33,058 nucleotides of DNA from Bacillota bacterium (GCA_023396555.1 JAEWWC010000258.1:1-33058), one strand, 5' to 3'; numbered from the stretch's first letter, positions 13,582-22,292 are shown. Made by a program: numbers and translations. Notes: generated by a model from the letters alone, not told the origin.

Positions 13582-14478
13582 ATGGCTTTCAGACTGGGCA
13601 TTGATTTGGGGTTTGTCAGGAGCAGATATCAGGAGCCGGAGGTTTGGACGAAACTCGTCAGGGAGGAGCTGGGCCTTGGTTACGTATCCATCGTCGCGGA
13701 CATACTGAACCCGGACTGGCCGGAAGATTATCTCCAAAAGCTGATTGCAAAACTCAAGAGTCTGTTAAATGAGTATGACATCAAGGCGGAGGCCTGCTTT
13801 ACGTCTGCGCTGACCAGAACGCCGCATTTGACGCACCACGACGCCGACATGAGAAGATACTACATCGGCTGGTTCAAAAGATTCTTCGGCATGGCGGCGC
13901 AGCTGGGCTGCAAAATATGCGGCTCGCATTTTGCCTCCATGTCCTTTGCGGATTACAACGAGCCGTCCAGACGGGCGTTTATCATTGAAGAGGCTGTGAA
14001 GGGATGGCAGGAGCTCTCGTTTTATGCGAAGGAGCTGGGCTTTGAATACCTGCTGTTCGAGCCGATGAGCGTGCCGCGCGAGATGGGCAATACGGTGGGT
14101 GAATGCAGGCAGCTGATGGAGATGGTCAACGCGAACAGCGGAGTGCCCATGAAGGTGTGCCTGGACATCGGGCACGCGCCGCACCCGGCTGAGCGGGATC
14201 CGTATCCGTGGATCGAACAGCTGGGGATGGATTCGCCGATGATTCACCTGCAGCAGACGGTGCTGAACAAATCGAATCACTCCCCGTTTACAAAGGAGTG
14301 CAATGAGACGGGCATCATCAAGGCGGAGCTGATGATGCAGGCGCTTGAGAAATCCGGCGCGACGGACGCGCTGATGGCATTTGAGATATCTCACCGAGAG
14401 CACTACGATACCGAGTTTAAGGTCATACAGGATCTCAAGGAGTCGGTCGAGTACTGGCGCCCCTATGTGGCCGATTGA
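13582..14478 (+). CDS. Xylose isomerase-like TIM-barrel protein (sugar phosphate isomerase/epimerase family)
   Basis: A 298-residue AP-endonuclease-2/xylose isomerase-like TIM barrel. Predicted metal ligands follow the D-tagatose/psicose 3-epimerase order Glu-Asp-His-Glu: E160 (L-L-F-E-P), D195 (C-L-D-I-G-H), H222 (I-H-L-Q-Q) and E268 (A-F-E-I-S-H). H198 probably contacts substrate. The frame is open further upstream, but ATG at 13582 is chosen because GGAGGG precedes it and the family begins here. It is first in a four-gene operon with two sugar-alcohol dehydrogenases and an Rpe homologue, so it probably epimerises or isomerises a ketose or ketose phosphate. The exact sugar cannot be read from the sequence. 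Confidence 0.85.
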   Translation: MAFRLGIDLGFVRSRYQEPEVWTKLVREELGLGYVSIVADILNPDWPEDYLQKLIAKLKSLLNEYDIKAEACFTSALTRTPHLTHHDADMRRYYIGWFKRFFGMAAQLGCKICGSHFASMSFADYNEPSRRAFIIEEAVKGWQELSFYAKELGFEYLLFEPMSVPREMGNTVGECRQLMEMVNANSGVPMKVCLDIGHAPHPAERDPYPWIEQLGMDSPMIHLQQTVLNKSNHSPFTKECNETGIIKAELMMQALEKSGATDALMAFEISHREHYDTEFKVIQDLKESVEYWRPYVAD

Positions 14479-14494
14479 TGAAGAAGGTGATCGT

Positions 14495-15535
14495 ATGAAA
14501 GCGTGTGTGCTGCATACCGTGGGGGACCTGCGCTATGAGGAAGTGGCAACGCCGGCGCCGCGCGCAGGCGAAGTGCTGCTGAAGATCCGCGCGTCCGGTA
14601 TCTGCGGGTCGGATATGGCCCGGGTGTTTACCAAGGGGACATACCATTTTCCCACGATACCGGGGCATGAGTTCGCGGGCGAAGTTGTCGGTATCGGAGA
14701 AAACGTTCCGGAATCATACATCGGCAAAAAGGCGGCGGTGTTTCCGCTGCTCCCCTGCAGACAATGCGATATGTGCGAGGTGGGGGAATACGCCTCCTGC
14801 CGGAATTACAATTATTTCGGGTCGCGGTGTGACGGTGGGTTTGCGGAATACATCGCTGTTCCCACATGGAACCTGATCTTAGCGGACGAGCGCATATCCT
14901 ATGAAGAAGCGGCGATGGCGGAGCCCGCGGCGGTTTCTTTGCACGCGCTGGACCGGGCGGGCGTCACGCTGGGCGACACGGTGGCCGTGTTCGGCGCCGG
15001 GCCCATCGGCCTGATGCTGGCGGAGTTCGCCAAGGCGCTGGGGGCGTTGAAGGTTATACTGCTGGACATCGATCAGAGCAAGATCGATTTTGCGCTCAAG
15101 CTGGGGTACCGGTATGCGGTCAACAGCCTCCAAACGGATTATGCGGCGTATGTCGGTGAAGTCACCGGCGGCAGGGGGGCCGATATCTGCGTGGAAGGCG
15201 CGGGAGCGGCCTCCGCGTACGCGGGCTGCCTGAAATGCGCCAAGCCGCAGGGAAAGGTTGTGCTGATGGGCAATCCAATAGGGGATATGCCGCTGGCCCA
15301 GAAGGATTACTGGGAGATACTCAGAAAACAGCTGAACGTATTCGGGACATGGAACTCAAGCTATACACAAAAGAAAAATGACTGGCAGATTGCGCTGGAA
15401 GCCATGGCGTCTGGCCGGCTGAACGTCAAGCCGTTCATCACGCACCGCTTCGGTTTGGACGAGTGCGGGGTGGCGTTTGCGATGATGAAGGACAGGACGG
15501 AATTCTTCAATAAAGTGATGTTTATCAACGAATAA
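14495..15535 (+). CDS. Zinc-dependent sugar-alcohol dehydrogenase, GatD-like
   Basis: A 346-residue medium-chain dehydrogenase. Catalytic zinc ligands are C37 (I-C-G-S-D) and H58/E59 (P-G-H-E-F); the structural zinc site is C88, C91, C94 and C102. The nucleotide-binding G-A-G-P-I-G lies at about 169-174. The stretch R-V-F-T-K-G-T-Y and the block F-P-L-L-P-C with F-G-S-R-C-D-G-G-F-A-E-Y-I closely follow galactitol-1-phosphate 5-dehydrogenase (GatD), so a phosphorylated or free hexitol is the likely substrate. No galactitol PTS genes are nearby, which weakens a literal GatD assignment. AAGGTGAT precedes the ATG; the operon continues after 19 bases. Confidence 0.85.
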   Translation: MKACVLHTVGDLRYEEVATPAPRAGEVLLKIRASGICGSDMARVFTKGTYHFPTIPGHEFAGEVVGIGENVPESYIGKKAAVFPLLPCRQCDMCEVGEYASCRNYNYFGSRCDGGFAEYIAVPTWNLILADERISYEEAAMAEPAAVSLHALDRAGVTLGDTVAVFGAGPIGLMLAEFAKALGALKVILLDIDQSKIDFALKLGYRYAVNSLQTDYAAYVGEVTGGRGADICVEGAGAASAYAGCLKCAKPQGKVVLMGNPIGDMPLAQKDYWEILRKQLNVFGTWNSSYTQKKNDWQIALEAMASGRLNVKPFITHRFGLDECGVAFAMMKDRTEFFNKVMFINE

Positions 15536-15554
15536 GCAAAAAAGGAGTGTATTC

Positions 15555-16595
15555 ATGAAAGCAGCAGTGGTGGAAGGGCTTAATATAATGTCCGTTCAAG
15601 AGGTGGAAAAGCCGGTGATCGACGACAACGGCGTGCTGGTGAAGGTAAAGGCCTGCGCCGTATGCGGCTCGGATATCCGTATATTCCATTCGGGCAACAG
15701 CCGGGTGCAGTATCCGGCGATAATCGGGCACGAGATATCCGGCGAGGTGGCCGAGGTCGGCAAAAATGTCAGCCGGTTTGCCGTGGGCGACCGGGTCGCG
15801 ATCGGCGCGGATGTTCCCTGCGGCGAGTGCGCTTTCTGCGAAGCGGGCATCGGCAACAACTGCCAGATTAACTACGCCATGGGCTATCAGTTTCAGGGCG
15901 GCTTCGCGGAGTATATACCGCTGAACCGCATCGTGGTGAATTACGGGCCGGTGCACAAGATACCCGACCATATGAGCTTTGAGCAGGCGGCGCTGGCCGA
16001 GCCCTTGGGCTGCGTGCTCAATGCGCTGGAGCTTTCTCCGGTGAAGCTGGGCGACGTGGTGGTGATCATCGGCGCAGGGCCTATCGGCTGCATGATCGTG
16101 GAGGTCGCCAAAAAGATGGGGGCCAGCAAGGTGATACTCGTGCAGCGCTCAATGGCGCGGCTGGAGATGGCGATGAAGACGGTGAATGCCGATGTGTTCG
16201 TATGCTCGGGCGAGGAAGACGCGGTGAAACGCGTGCTGGAGGAAACGCATGGGCTCGGAGCGGATGTGATATTTACCGCGTGCCCGTCGCCCGCGGCACA
16301 GCAGGACGCGATCGCGATGGCCAAAAACCGCGCACGCGTCAACTTCTTTGGCGGGCTGCCCAAGGATAAGTCCGACGTGGTGCTGGATACCAACGTTATC
16401 CATTATAAGGAGCTTTTCATCACCGGCGCGCACGGGGCGATGCCGATACACCATCTCAAAGCTATCGAATTGATCGCATCGGGCACCATCGACGTCCGGC
16501 CGTTCATATCGGATTTGTTTCCGCTGGATGACGTGGCTCGGGCGTTCGAGGCGGCGGAGAGCCACAGCGGCATGCGGATCATCGTGAAGCCTTGA
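15555..16595 (+). CDS. Zinc-dependent alcohol/sorbitol dehydrogenase-family protein
   Basis: A 346-residue medium-chain dehydrogenase, a distant paralogue of the preceding gene. Catalytic zinc ligands are C37 and H59/E60; structural cysteines are C89, C92, C95 and C103. The Rossmann motif is I-G-A-G-P-I-G-C. Features such as F-Q-G-G-F-A-E-Y and the late N-F-F-G-G-L-P match the L-iditol/sorbitol dehydrogenase-like branch. AAGGAGTG precedes the ATG. With the GatD-like enzyme it could oxidise two different polyols, or carry out an oxidation-reduction pair that shifts a carbonyl along a sugar. Its substrate is not determinable here. Confidence 0.85.
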   Translation: MKAAVVEGLNIMSVQEVEKPVIDDNGVLVKVKACAVCGSDIRIFHSGNSRVQYPAIIGHEISGEVAEVGKNVSRFAVGDRVAIGADVPCGECAFCEAGIGNNCQINYAMGYQFQGGFAEYIPLNRIVVNYGPVHKIPDHMSFEQAALAEPLGCVLNALELSPVKLGDVVVIIGAGPIGCMIVEVAKKMGASKVILVQRSMARLEMAMKTVNADVFVCSGEEDAVKRVLEETHGLGADVIFTACPSPAAQQDAIAMAKNRARVNFFGGLPKDKSDVVLDTNVIHYKELFITGAHGAMPIHHLKAIELIASGTIDVRPFISDLFPLDDVARAFEAAESHSGMRIIVKP

Positions 16596-16617
16596 CAAAA
16601 ACGGGGAGGGATATTGT

Positions 16618-17283
16618 ATGGCTGCTGAGATTTCCGCCTCGATGATGTGCGCGAATTTTCTGGACATACGCGGCGACCTGCAGGCTTTAAAGGAAGCGGG
16701 CATCGAGTATCTGCATTTTGATATCATGGACGGCGCCTTTGTGCCGAATTACGCGCTGGGGCCGTGCTTTCTGAACGGCCTGAGAGCGCACACCGACATC
16801 ACCTATGACATCCATCTGATGGTGGAGCGGCCGGAAGACAAGCTGCGCTGCTTCGAGCTGTGCCCGGGGGACTATGTGTCCGTCCACTACGAGGCGGCCT
16901 GCCACTTGCAACGGGTGCTGGCGGGCATACGGGAAGCGGGCGCACACCCCGGCGTGGCGCTGAACCCCGGAACGCCGGTGAACGCTATCGAAGAGATAGT
17001 GGAGGATATCGATTTTGTATTGGTCATGACCGTGAACCCGGGGTTTGCGGGGCAGAAGCTCGTTAAACAGACCGTTGACAAGATCGGCAGAGTCAAGGAT
17101 TATCTGCTGAAAAGAGGCCGTCCCGATATCAAAATACAGGTGGACGGAAACGTGAGCTTTGAGAATGCGAGGATCATGCGCGGCGCCGGAGCGGATATTT
17201 TTGTTGCGGGCACATCAGGCTTGTTTATGAAGAACATGAGTATCCAGCAAGCGGCGTCAGAGCTTCGTGCAACTATTGGATGA
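16618..17283 (+). CDS. rpe: Ribulose-phosphate 3-epimerase family protein
   Basis: A 221-residue TIM barrel of the ribulose-5-phosphate/allulose-6-phosphate 3-epimerase family. Metal and catalytic residues are in place: S7, H33, D35 (H-F-D-I-M-D-G), H66 (D-I-H-L-M-V-E) and D176 (Q-V-D-G-N-V). The phosphate loop V-A-G-T-S-G lies at 196-201, with M-T-V-N-P-G-F-A-G-Q at 137-146. GGGGAGGG precedes the ATG. Being in a sugar operon with a TIM-barrel isomerase and two polyol dehydrogenases, it may be a dedicated epimerase (for example for allulose-6-P or xylulose-5-P) rather than the housekeeping Rpe. I see no terminator after it before the LacI gene. Confidence 0.88.
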   Translation: MAAEISASMMCANFLDIRGDLQALKEAGIEYLHFDIMDGAFVPNYALGPCFLNGLRAHTDITYDIHLMVERPEDKLRCFELCPGDYVSVHYEAACHLQRVLAGIREAGAHPGVALNPGTPVNAIEEIVEDIDFVLVMTVNPGFAGQKLVKQTVDKIGRVKDYLLKRGRPDIKIQVDGNVSFENARIMRGAGADIFVAGTSGLFMKNMSIQQAASELRATIG

Positions 17284-17353
17284 AAAAATGTAAAAAAAGT
17301 TTGGAGTCCAGGCAGGGAATTTTAAAAACGTGTCGAAATGATACATATCAAAA

Positions 17354-17368
17354 TGATAGCGATAACAT
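17354..17368 (+). promoter_or_regulatory. LacI-type operator, copy 1
   Basis: TGATAGCGATAACAT fits the LacI-family half-palindrome TGnTAnCGnTAnCA. The same 15 bases recur at 17447 and 18610. This copy lies 93 bases upstream of copy 2 and could support looping. Confidence 0.75.
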
Positions 17369-17405
17369 AAAAAACCCCGGAAAACGTCATTAATATATAA
17401 AAAAA

Positions 17406-17434
17406 TTGAAAAAACGACATTAATATTGTGAAAT
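17406..17434 (+). promoter_or_regulatory. Candidate promoter of the LacI-type gene
   Basis: TTGAAA (17406-17411), a 17-base spacer and TGAAAT (17429-17434) put the transcription start near 17441, just ahead of operator copy 2. The -10 matches consensus at four of six positions. Confidence 0.4.
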
Positions 17435-17446
17435 AGTACCGAATAT

Positions 17447-17461
17447 TGATAGCGATAACAT
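17447..17461 (+). promoter_or_regulatory. LacI-type operator, copy 2
   Basis: A second exact TGATAGCGATAACAT, 20 bases before the start codon of the LacI-family gene and just downstream of its candidate promoter. This is the position expected for autorepression. Confidence 0.8.
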
Positions 17462-17481
17462 TAATCAGGGGCGGGCTTGAC

Positions 17482-18564
17482 ATGGTAACGATGGATGAAG
17501 TAGCGAATAGAGCTGGCGTTTCTAGGATGACTGTGTCAAGGGTGATCAACTGTCCGGAGCAGGTCAGGGAAGAAACGAGGACGCGGGTCCTTGACGTCAT
17601 CAAAGACCTGAGTTACCGGCCGAATCTGATGGCCAGAGGGCTGGTCACGAAGCGTTCCCATACGATAGCCCATGTGATCGCGAGCATATCCAACCCATAT
17701 CATCCGACGGTGGTGCAGGGCGTGGAGGATGCGTGCTATGTCAAAGGCTACAATGTTATACTTTGCAACGCCAATGCCAAGCACAAGGAAGAGGAATACA
17801 TCGAGATACTCAAGGATAAGATGGTCGACGGCATCATATTCCATCATCTGAACATCACGGTGCGCCAGGCTATGGACCTGGATAATGCGGGCATCAGATG
17901 CATATATATCGATAACGAAAAACCGCTTGTCAACGTGACGAACATGCTTCTGGATCAAAAGGAAGGCGCCTATATCGCGACAAAACACCTGATCGATACG
18001 GGACACAGAAATATCGGGATAGTGCATGGCGGTCTGGCGTTTAACGAGCAGAAAAAGGATCTGGCGTATGACCATACCTTCCAGTTTTCCATATGGAATC
18101 AGCGTCTGGAAGGTTATCTGAAGGCCATGAAGGACTGTGGCTTGGAAGTGAACCAAAAGTATATGATGGAGGCGGAAGGCGGCGCCAACAGAGGCATCAT
18201 GAGCGGCAAGGAAGCGATCATGAAGATGATCGGCGGCCGGGAAGGAATGATGCGGTTTCTGGACACCGAGGACCGGCCGACGGCGATCTACGCCCAGAAT
18301 GACCAGATGGCTATCGGTGTGATAAACGGGGCCATCGAATGCGGCTTGAGAGTGCCTGAAGACCTCTCCGTGATCGGTCAAGACGGGCTGGATATCGGAG
18401 AAAGCCTGTATCCGCAGCTGACAACAGTGAAGCAGCCCCGATATGAAATTGGGTATAAGGCGGCAGAAAAGCTCATCAATCTCATTGAAAATGATGAGAA
18501 GAACAGCACAATGTATATAAACTCTGAACTGGTAGTAAGACAATCAACCTTAAAATTAGCTTGA
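17482..18564 (+). CDS. LacI-family transcriptional regulator of the rhamnose operon
   Basis: A 360-residue regulator. The N-terminal LacI helix-turn-helix (about 3-24) reads M-D-E-V-A-N-R-A-G-V-S-R-M-T-V-S-R-V-I-N, and the hinge carries Y-R-P-N-L-M-A-R-G-L. The C-terminal periplasmic-binding-like domain (about 60-340) has I-A-H-V-I, D-Q-M-A-I-G-V and S-V-I-G-Q-D-G effector-binding elements. ATG at 17482 is preceded by GGGGCGGG and matches family starts; the frame is open 12 codons further. Identical operators lie before it and before the next operon, so it most likely represses both until a sugar from the rhamnose pathway binds. Two cysteines and an internal insertion near 190-250 make the effector domain slightly long. 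Confidence 0.92.
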   Translation: MVTMDEVANRAGVSRMTVSRVINCPEQVREETRTRVLDVIKDLSYRPNLMARGLVTKRSHTIAHVIASISNPYHPTVVQGVEDACYVKGYNVILCNANAKHKEEEYIEILKDKMVDGIIFHHLNITVRQAMDLDNAGIRCIYIDNEKPLVNVTNMLLDQKEGAYIATKHLIDTGHRNIGIVHGGLAFNEQKKDLAYDHTFQFSIWNQRLEGYLKAMKDCGLEVNQKYMMEAEGGANRGIMSGKEAIMKMIGGREGMMRFLDTEDRPTAIYAQNDQMAIGVINGAIECGLRVPEDLSVIGQDGLDIGESLYPQLTTVKQPRYEIGYKAAEKLINLIENDEKNSTMYINSELVVRQSTLKLA

Positions 18565-18609
18565 CCCCTGAAACGCTTTTACTCAACGAAATTAATTTGT
18601 ATTAAAAAA

Positions 18610-18624
18610 TGATAGCGATAACAT
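18610..18624 (+). promoter_or_regulatory. LacI-type operator, copy 3, controlling the rhamnose operon
   Basis: A third exact TGATAGCGATAACAT, 13 bases before the first gene of the operon. A weak promoter, TTTACT (18578-18583), 16-base spacer, TATTAA (18600-18605), ends just before it, so the operator would cover the transcription start. Confidence 0.8.
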
Positions 18625-18637
18625 TGGGAGATGTATC

Positions 18638-19717
18638 ATGACGAGAAAAGAAAGATTCATTGCCGCGATGAAGAATGGTCAACCCGACAGAGTCCCCGTA
18701 TTTGCGAACCTGACGCCGCAGATTGCAGAAAAGCTGGGCAGGCTGTTTGACCTTCCGTTTGAAGCTGAGGACTCATTTTTGTCGACCAGAATATCTCATG
18801 TAGAGATATTGAACCGGCTGGGCAATGACGCGGTGGGCGTGGGCGCGCTGCGGGAAACGCCGACGAGGACGCTGGGCAACGGCCTGGTGGTAGACGAATT
18901 TGGAATCGAGTACAAGACGGTAGGGTTGTATTCCGAAGCGGTCACAAGGCCGCTGGCCAACGCGGCGGATGTGAAGGATATCGAGAACTACCGCTTTCCG
19001 GACCCACTTGCCCCGCAGAGGTTTACGCTGGCGTTGGAAAATATCAAAAAGTATGGGCAGGATTTCGCGATCGTCGGTGATCTGGAAGCGACCGTGTTTG
19101 AGCTGGCCTGGAACCTGATGGGGCTGGAGGATTTCCTCTGCGGGCTTTTCATGGGCGAGGCCTACATTGAGGCGCTGCTGGACAAATGCTTGAATTTTAA
19201 CATGAGCATCGCGGAAAAGCTTGTCGATATCGGCTGCGACATGATCTGGCTTGGAGACGATGTGGGGACCCAGAGCAACATGATGATGAGCCCGGATATA
19301 TACCGGAAATATTTCAAGCCGAGGCTGAGGAAGATCATCGAAGCCATCAAGGCAAAGAACAGCAATGTGACCGTCGCGTACCATTCTTGCGGGGCGATCA
19401 CCGCCGTCATCCCGGACCTGATCGACGCGGGCATCGACGTACTTAATCCCATTCAGCCGCTGGCCACGGGAATGGACCTGGGGGCGCTGAAAAAGGAGTA
19501 CGGCAAGGATATCGCGTTCTTCGGCGGCGTGGACGTGCAGGGCATTTTGCCCAACGGCAGCGCGGAGGATGTGAAGAACGAGGTCAAACTGAGAATCAGC
19601 CAGGCGGGAGCGGGCGGCGGATACATTCTGGCCCCGGCGCACAACATTCAGCCGGACACGCCCGTTGAGAACATCTTTGCCATGTACGAAGCCGTCGTTG
19701 AATACGGAACCTACTAA
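18638..19717 (+). CDS. Uroporphyrinogen decarboxylase-like (URO-D/MtaA superfamily) protein 1
   Basis: A 359-residue TIM-barrel protein of the URO-D superfamily, which includes haem-pathway HemE and the corrinoid methyltransferases MtaA/CmuA. It opens T-R-K-E-R-F-I-A-A-M and has G-D-D-V-G-T-Q (206-212). It lacks the HemE signature around M-R-Q-A-G-R-Y, so it is not the haem enzyme. It keeps H249-x-C251 (Y-H-S-C-G), the position of the zinc-binding HxC of MtaA-type methyltransferases, while the third ligand site (L-A-P-A-H-N, H335) is His instead of the usual Cys. It heads the rhamnose operon right after the LacI operator. A methyl-transfer or demethylation role is possible but unproven; no corrinoid protein is encoded nearby. 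Confidence 0.8.
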   Translation: MTRKERFIAAMKNGQPDRVPVFANLTPQIAEKLGRLFDLPFEAEDSFLSTRISHVEILNRLGNDAVGVGALRETPTRTLGNGLVVDEFGIEYKTVGLYSEAVTRPLANAADVKDIENYRFPDPLAPQRFTLALENIKKYGQDFAIVGDLEATVFELAWNLMGLEDFLCGLFMGEAYIEALLDKCLNFNMSIAEKLVDIGCDMIWLGDDVGTQSNMMMSPDIYRKYFKPRLRKIIEAIKAKNSNVTVAYHSCGAITAVIPDLIDAGIDVLNPIQPLATGMDLGALKKEYGKDIAFFGGVDVQGILPNGSAEDVKNEVKLRISQAGAGGGYILAPAHNIQPDTPVENIFAMYEAVVEYGTY

Positions 19718-19755
19718 GACTGTAAGAGATTTGTGAGCAGGAGAGGTGTGAGCAT

Positions 19756-21246
19756 ATGGGCGATATAATGGAGCTTAGAAACATATCCAAATCCTTCCCC
19801 GGTGTCAAAGCGCTGAGCAATATGCAGTTGAAGCTGCAGGAGGGGGAAGTGCACGCCGTGGTGGGCGAAAACGGCGCAGGCAAGTCCACGCTGATGAAGA
19901 TCATCACCGGCGTTTACCATCAGGATGAGGGCGACATCGTGCTGCGCGGGGAAGTCACGAAGATGAAGGACCCCAACGAAGCGTACGCGAAGGGTATCGC
20001 GATCATCTATCAGGAAACCAGCCTGTTCACGGATATGACCGTGCTGGAGAATATGTTTCTCGGCCATGAGACCACTAAAAAACTGTTCGGTTTTATCAAC
20101 TATATAGACTATAAATCGATGCGCAAAAGGGCGAAGGAAACCTTTAAAAAGCTGGGTATGGAAGTGGACCTCGATGCTTATGTCAAGGATCTGGGCGTGG
20201 CGTCCAAGCAGATGGTGGAGATCGCAAAGGCGCTGACGTATGACGCGGACATACTCATACTGGATGAGCCGACGGCGGCGCTGACCAACAAAGAGGTGAA
20301 GGCGCTGTTCTCCATCATCAACCGTCTGAAGAGCGAAAATGTTTCCATGCTGTACATCAGCCACCGGCTGGAAGAGGTGTTTGAAATCGCGGACCGCGTG
20401 ACGGTCATACGCGATGGCGAGTACGTTCAGACGGCCAAAACGACGGACGTGGAAACGTCGCAGCTGATATCGTGGATGGTGGGCCGGACGCTGGATAACC
20501 TGTATCCCAAGGTGGATGTTGAGATCGGCGGGCCGGTGCTGGAGGTCAGGAAAATCTCTCAGGCCGGCGTGATCGACAACATGTCTTTGATGCTGAACAA
20601 GGGTGAGATCATCGGCATCGCGGGTCTGGCGGGTTCGGGCCGGACGGAGCTGGCGCACGCGCTGGTCGGGTTCACGAAGATAGACAGCGGCGAGGTGCTA
20701 TACGAAGGTCAGCCCATCCGGCTGAAAAACTATACCGAGGCGCTGGAAAAGGGCATCGTCTACGTTTCCGAAGACCGGAAGGAAAAAGGCCTGGTTATTG
20801 ACATGAGCATCAAGGAGAATATATCGATGCCCATTCTGAAGCTGCTGTCGAAATTTAGTTTCATAAACAGGGCCAAGGAAAACGATCTGGCTGACGAGTA
20901 TGTCGAAAAGCTTTCGATTAAAGCGCCGCATGCGGACTTTATCATCGATAATCTGTCCGGCGGCAATCAGCAGAAGGTATCGGTCGCCAAGGCGCTCGCC
21001 AATCTGCCCAAGGTACTGATACTGGATGAACCCACGAGAGGCGTGGACGTCGGTTCCAAATCGGAAATACACAGGATAATGAGCGGGCTGGCTGCGGAAG
21101 GTTTGTCCATCATTATGATCTCCAGCGATCTTCCCGAAATCATTGGCATGAGTGACAGGGTATACGTGACCAAGATGGGACAAATCGTGGGCGAGCTGGA
21201 CAAACGGGAAATCTCGCAGGAACGAATACTGAAACTGGCGCTGTAA
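19756..21246 (+). CDS. Sugar ABC transporter ATP-binding protein (rhamnose/ribose type, two ABC domains)
   Basis: A 496-residue tandem ATPase of the carbohydrate-uptake CUT2 (RbsA/RhaT) family. Domain 1 has Walker A G-E-N-G-A-G-K-S-T (37-45), a degenerate signature (L-G-V-A-S-K-Q) and Walker B I-L-I-L-D-E-P-T. Domain 2 has the degenerate Walker A G-L-A-G-S-G-R-T typical of CUT2, an intact signature L-S-G-G-N-Q-Q and Walker B V-L-I-L-D-E-P-T-R-G-V-D. It energises import by the two permeases that follow. GGAGAGG precedes the ATG; a second ATG four codons on is possible. By context the substrate is L-rhamnose or a derivative of it. Confidence 0.93.
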   Translation: MGDIMELRNISKSFPGVKALSNMQLKLQEGEVHAVVGENGAGKSTLMKIITGVYHQDEGDIVLRGEVTKMKDPNEAYAKGIAIIYQETSLFTDMTVLENMFLGHETTKKLFGFINYIDYKSMRKRAKETFKKLGMEVDLDAYVKDLGVASKQMVEIAKALTYDADILILDEPTAALTNKEVKALFSIINRLKSENVSMLYISHRLEEVFEIADRVTVIRDGEYVQTAKTTDVETSQLISWMVGRTLDNLYPKVDVEIGGPVLEVRKISQAGVIDNMSLMLNKGEIIGIAGLAGSGRTELAHALVGFTKIDSGEVLYEGQPIRLKNYTEALEKGIVYVSEDRKEKGLVIDMSIKENISMPILKLLSKFSFINRAKENDLADEYVEKLSIKAPHADFIIDNLSGGNQQKVSVAKALANLPKVLILDEPTRGVDVGSKSEIHRIMSGLAAEGLSIIMISSDLPEIIGMSDRVYVTKMGQIVGELDKREISQERILKLAL

Positions 21247-21272
21247 GCAATGACGCGTGAAAGGAGATCAAA

Positions 21273-22292
21273 ATGAATAACACAGAGCAGTCAGCCAAAA
21301 ACAATATATCCAAGAAGATATTCACGAGAGAAAACGCCCTGGGATTGGTTGTACTGATATTCTTTTTTATACTGTTCATATTCACCAATTTCAAAACGGC
21401 AGCCGGAATCACATCCTTTCTGAAGGAAGTTGCCTACCTGCTGATGGCGTCTACGGCGCTGACGCTGATCATCATAACCGGTAACATCGACATATCCGCG
21501 GGAACTCTCGTCGGCATGTGCGGATATGCGGCGGCATACTTTGCCAAGATGGGCATGCCGTTTTATGTCTACATTCCCATCGCGATAGCCGTCGGTGTGA
21601 TATTTGCCGGCATCAACGGCATCATTGTGACGAAGTTTAAAGTGCCCTCGCTGGTGGCGACGCTGGCGATGGTCAATGTTCACCTCGGGATATTCATACT
21701 GCTGCCGAGCGGCGGCTGGGTGGAAGGCCTGCAGCGCAACTTTACCGGTTTGGGGTCAGAGGTGTTCTTCGGCTTCCTGCCGCTGACGTTTATATTGAGC
21801 CTCGCGATTTTTGTGCTGATGATGTTCATTATGAAATACTCGCGCTTCATCAAAAAGATATACGCGGTGGGCGGCAACTCGAAGGCGTCGGTGCTCGTGG
21901 GCGTGAACCCCAGCAGCGTTGTGATGAAGACGTTCCTGCTGGAAGGCGTACTGATCGGCATCACCTCCATATTCTTTTACACGACAAAGAATATCGTTCA
22001 GGCGAATTCCACATACGGCATGGAGATGATGTTCATTACCGCGACCGTGGTGGGCGGCACCAGCATAGCCGGCGGCAAGGGCAAGCTGATCGGTACGGCG
22101 TACGGCGCCATACTGCTGGCCATGATCACGAGAGCCATGATACTGTTCGGACTTCAGGATTATTACAGCTACGCTGTGCAGGGGATTATCATCATCGGCG
22201 CCGTGCTTCTGACGTTTGTTGATTTCGGCAGCCTGCGGCGCCGGAACAAGGAGAAAGCTTACGCCGAAGCGAGCAAGGGGGGTAACAGATAA
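21273..22292 (+). CDS. Sugar ABC transporter permease 1 (CUT2 type)
   Basis: A 339-residue membrane protein with about nine to ten hydrophobic helices. CUT2 permease signatures are G-N-I-D-I-S-A-G (about 71-78), the cytoplasmic coupling block around I-N-G-I-I-V-T-K-F-K-V-P-S-L, and G-G-T-S-I-A-G-G-K-G (about 260-269). It ends with a charged cytoplasmic tail. AAAGGAGAT precedes the ATG. The last base of its stop codon is the first base of the next permease (TAATG), so the two are translated together and form the heterodimeric channel. Confidence 0.92.
   Translation: MNNTEQSAKNNISKKIFTRENALGLVVLIFFFILFIFTNFKTAAGITSFLKEVAYLLMASTALTLIIITGNIDISAGTLVGMCGYAAAYFAKMGMPFYVYIPIAIAVGVIFAGINGIIVTKFKVPSLVATLAMVNVHLGIFILLPSGGWVEGLQRNFTGLGSEVFFGFLPLTFILSLAIFVLMMFIMKYSRFIKKIYAVGGNSKASVLVGVNPSSVVMKTFLLEGVLIGITSIFFYTTKNIVQANSTYGMEMMFITATVVGGTSIAGGKGKLIGTAYGAILLAMITRAMILFGLQDYYSYAVQGIIIIGAVLLTFVDFGSLRRRNKEKAYAEASKGGNR

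Noticed and set aside
17536..19642. Long minus-strand frames opposite the LacI and first URO-D-like genes
   Set aside because: Both plus-strand genes are strongly supported by family motifs; the antisense frames show no domain or start signal.
18638..19717. Annotation as haem-pathway uroporphyrinogen decarboxylase (HemE)
   Set aside because: The substrate-binding arginine motif of HemE is missing, and two divergent copies sit in a sugar operon with no other haem gene nearby.
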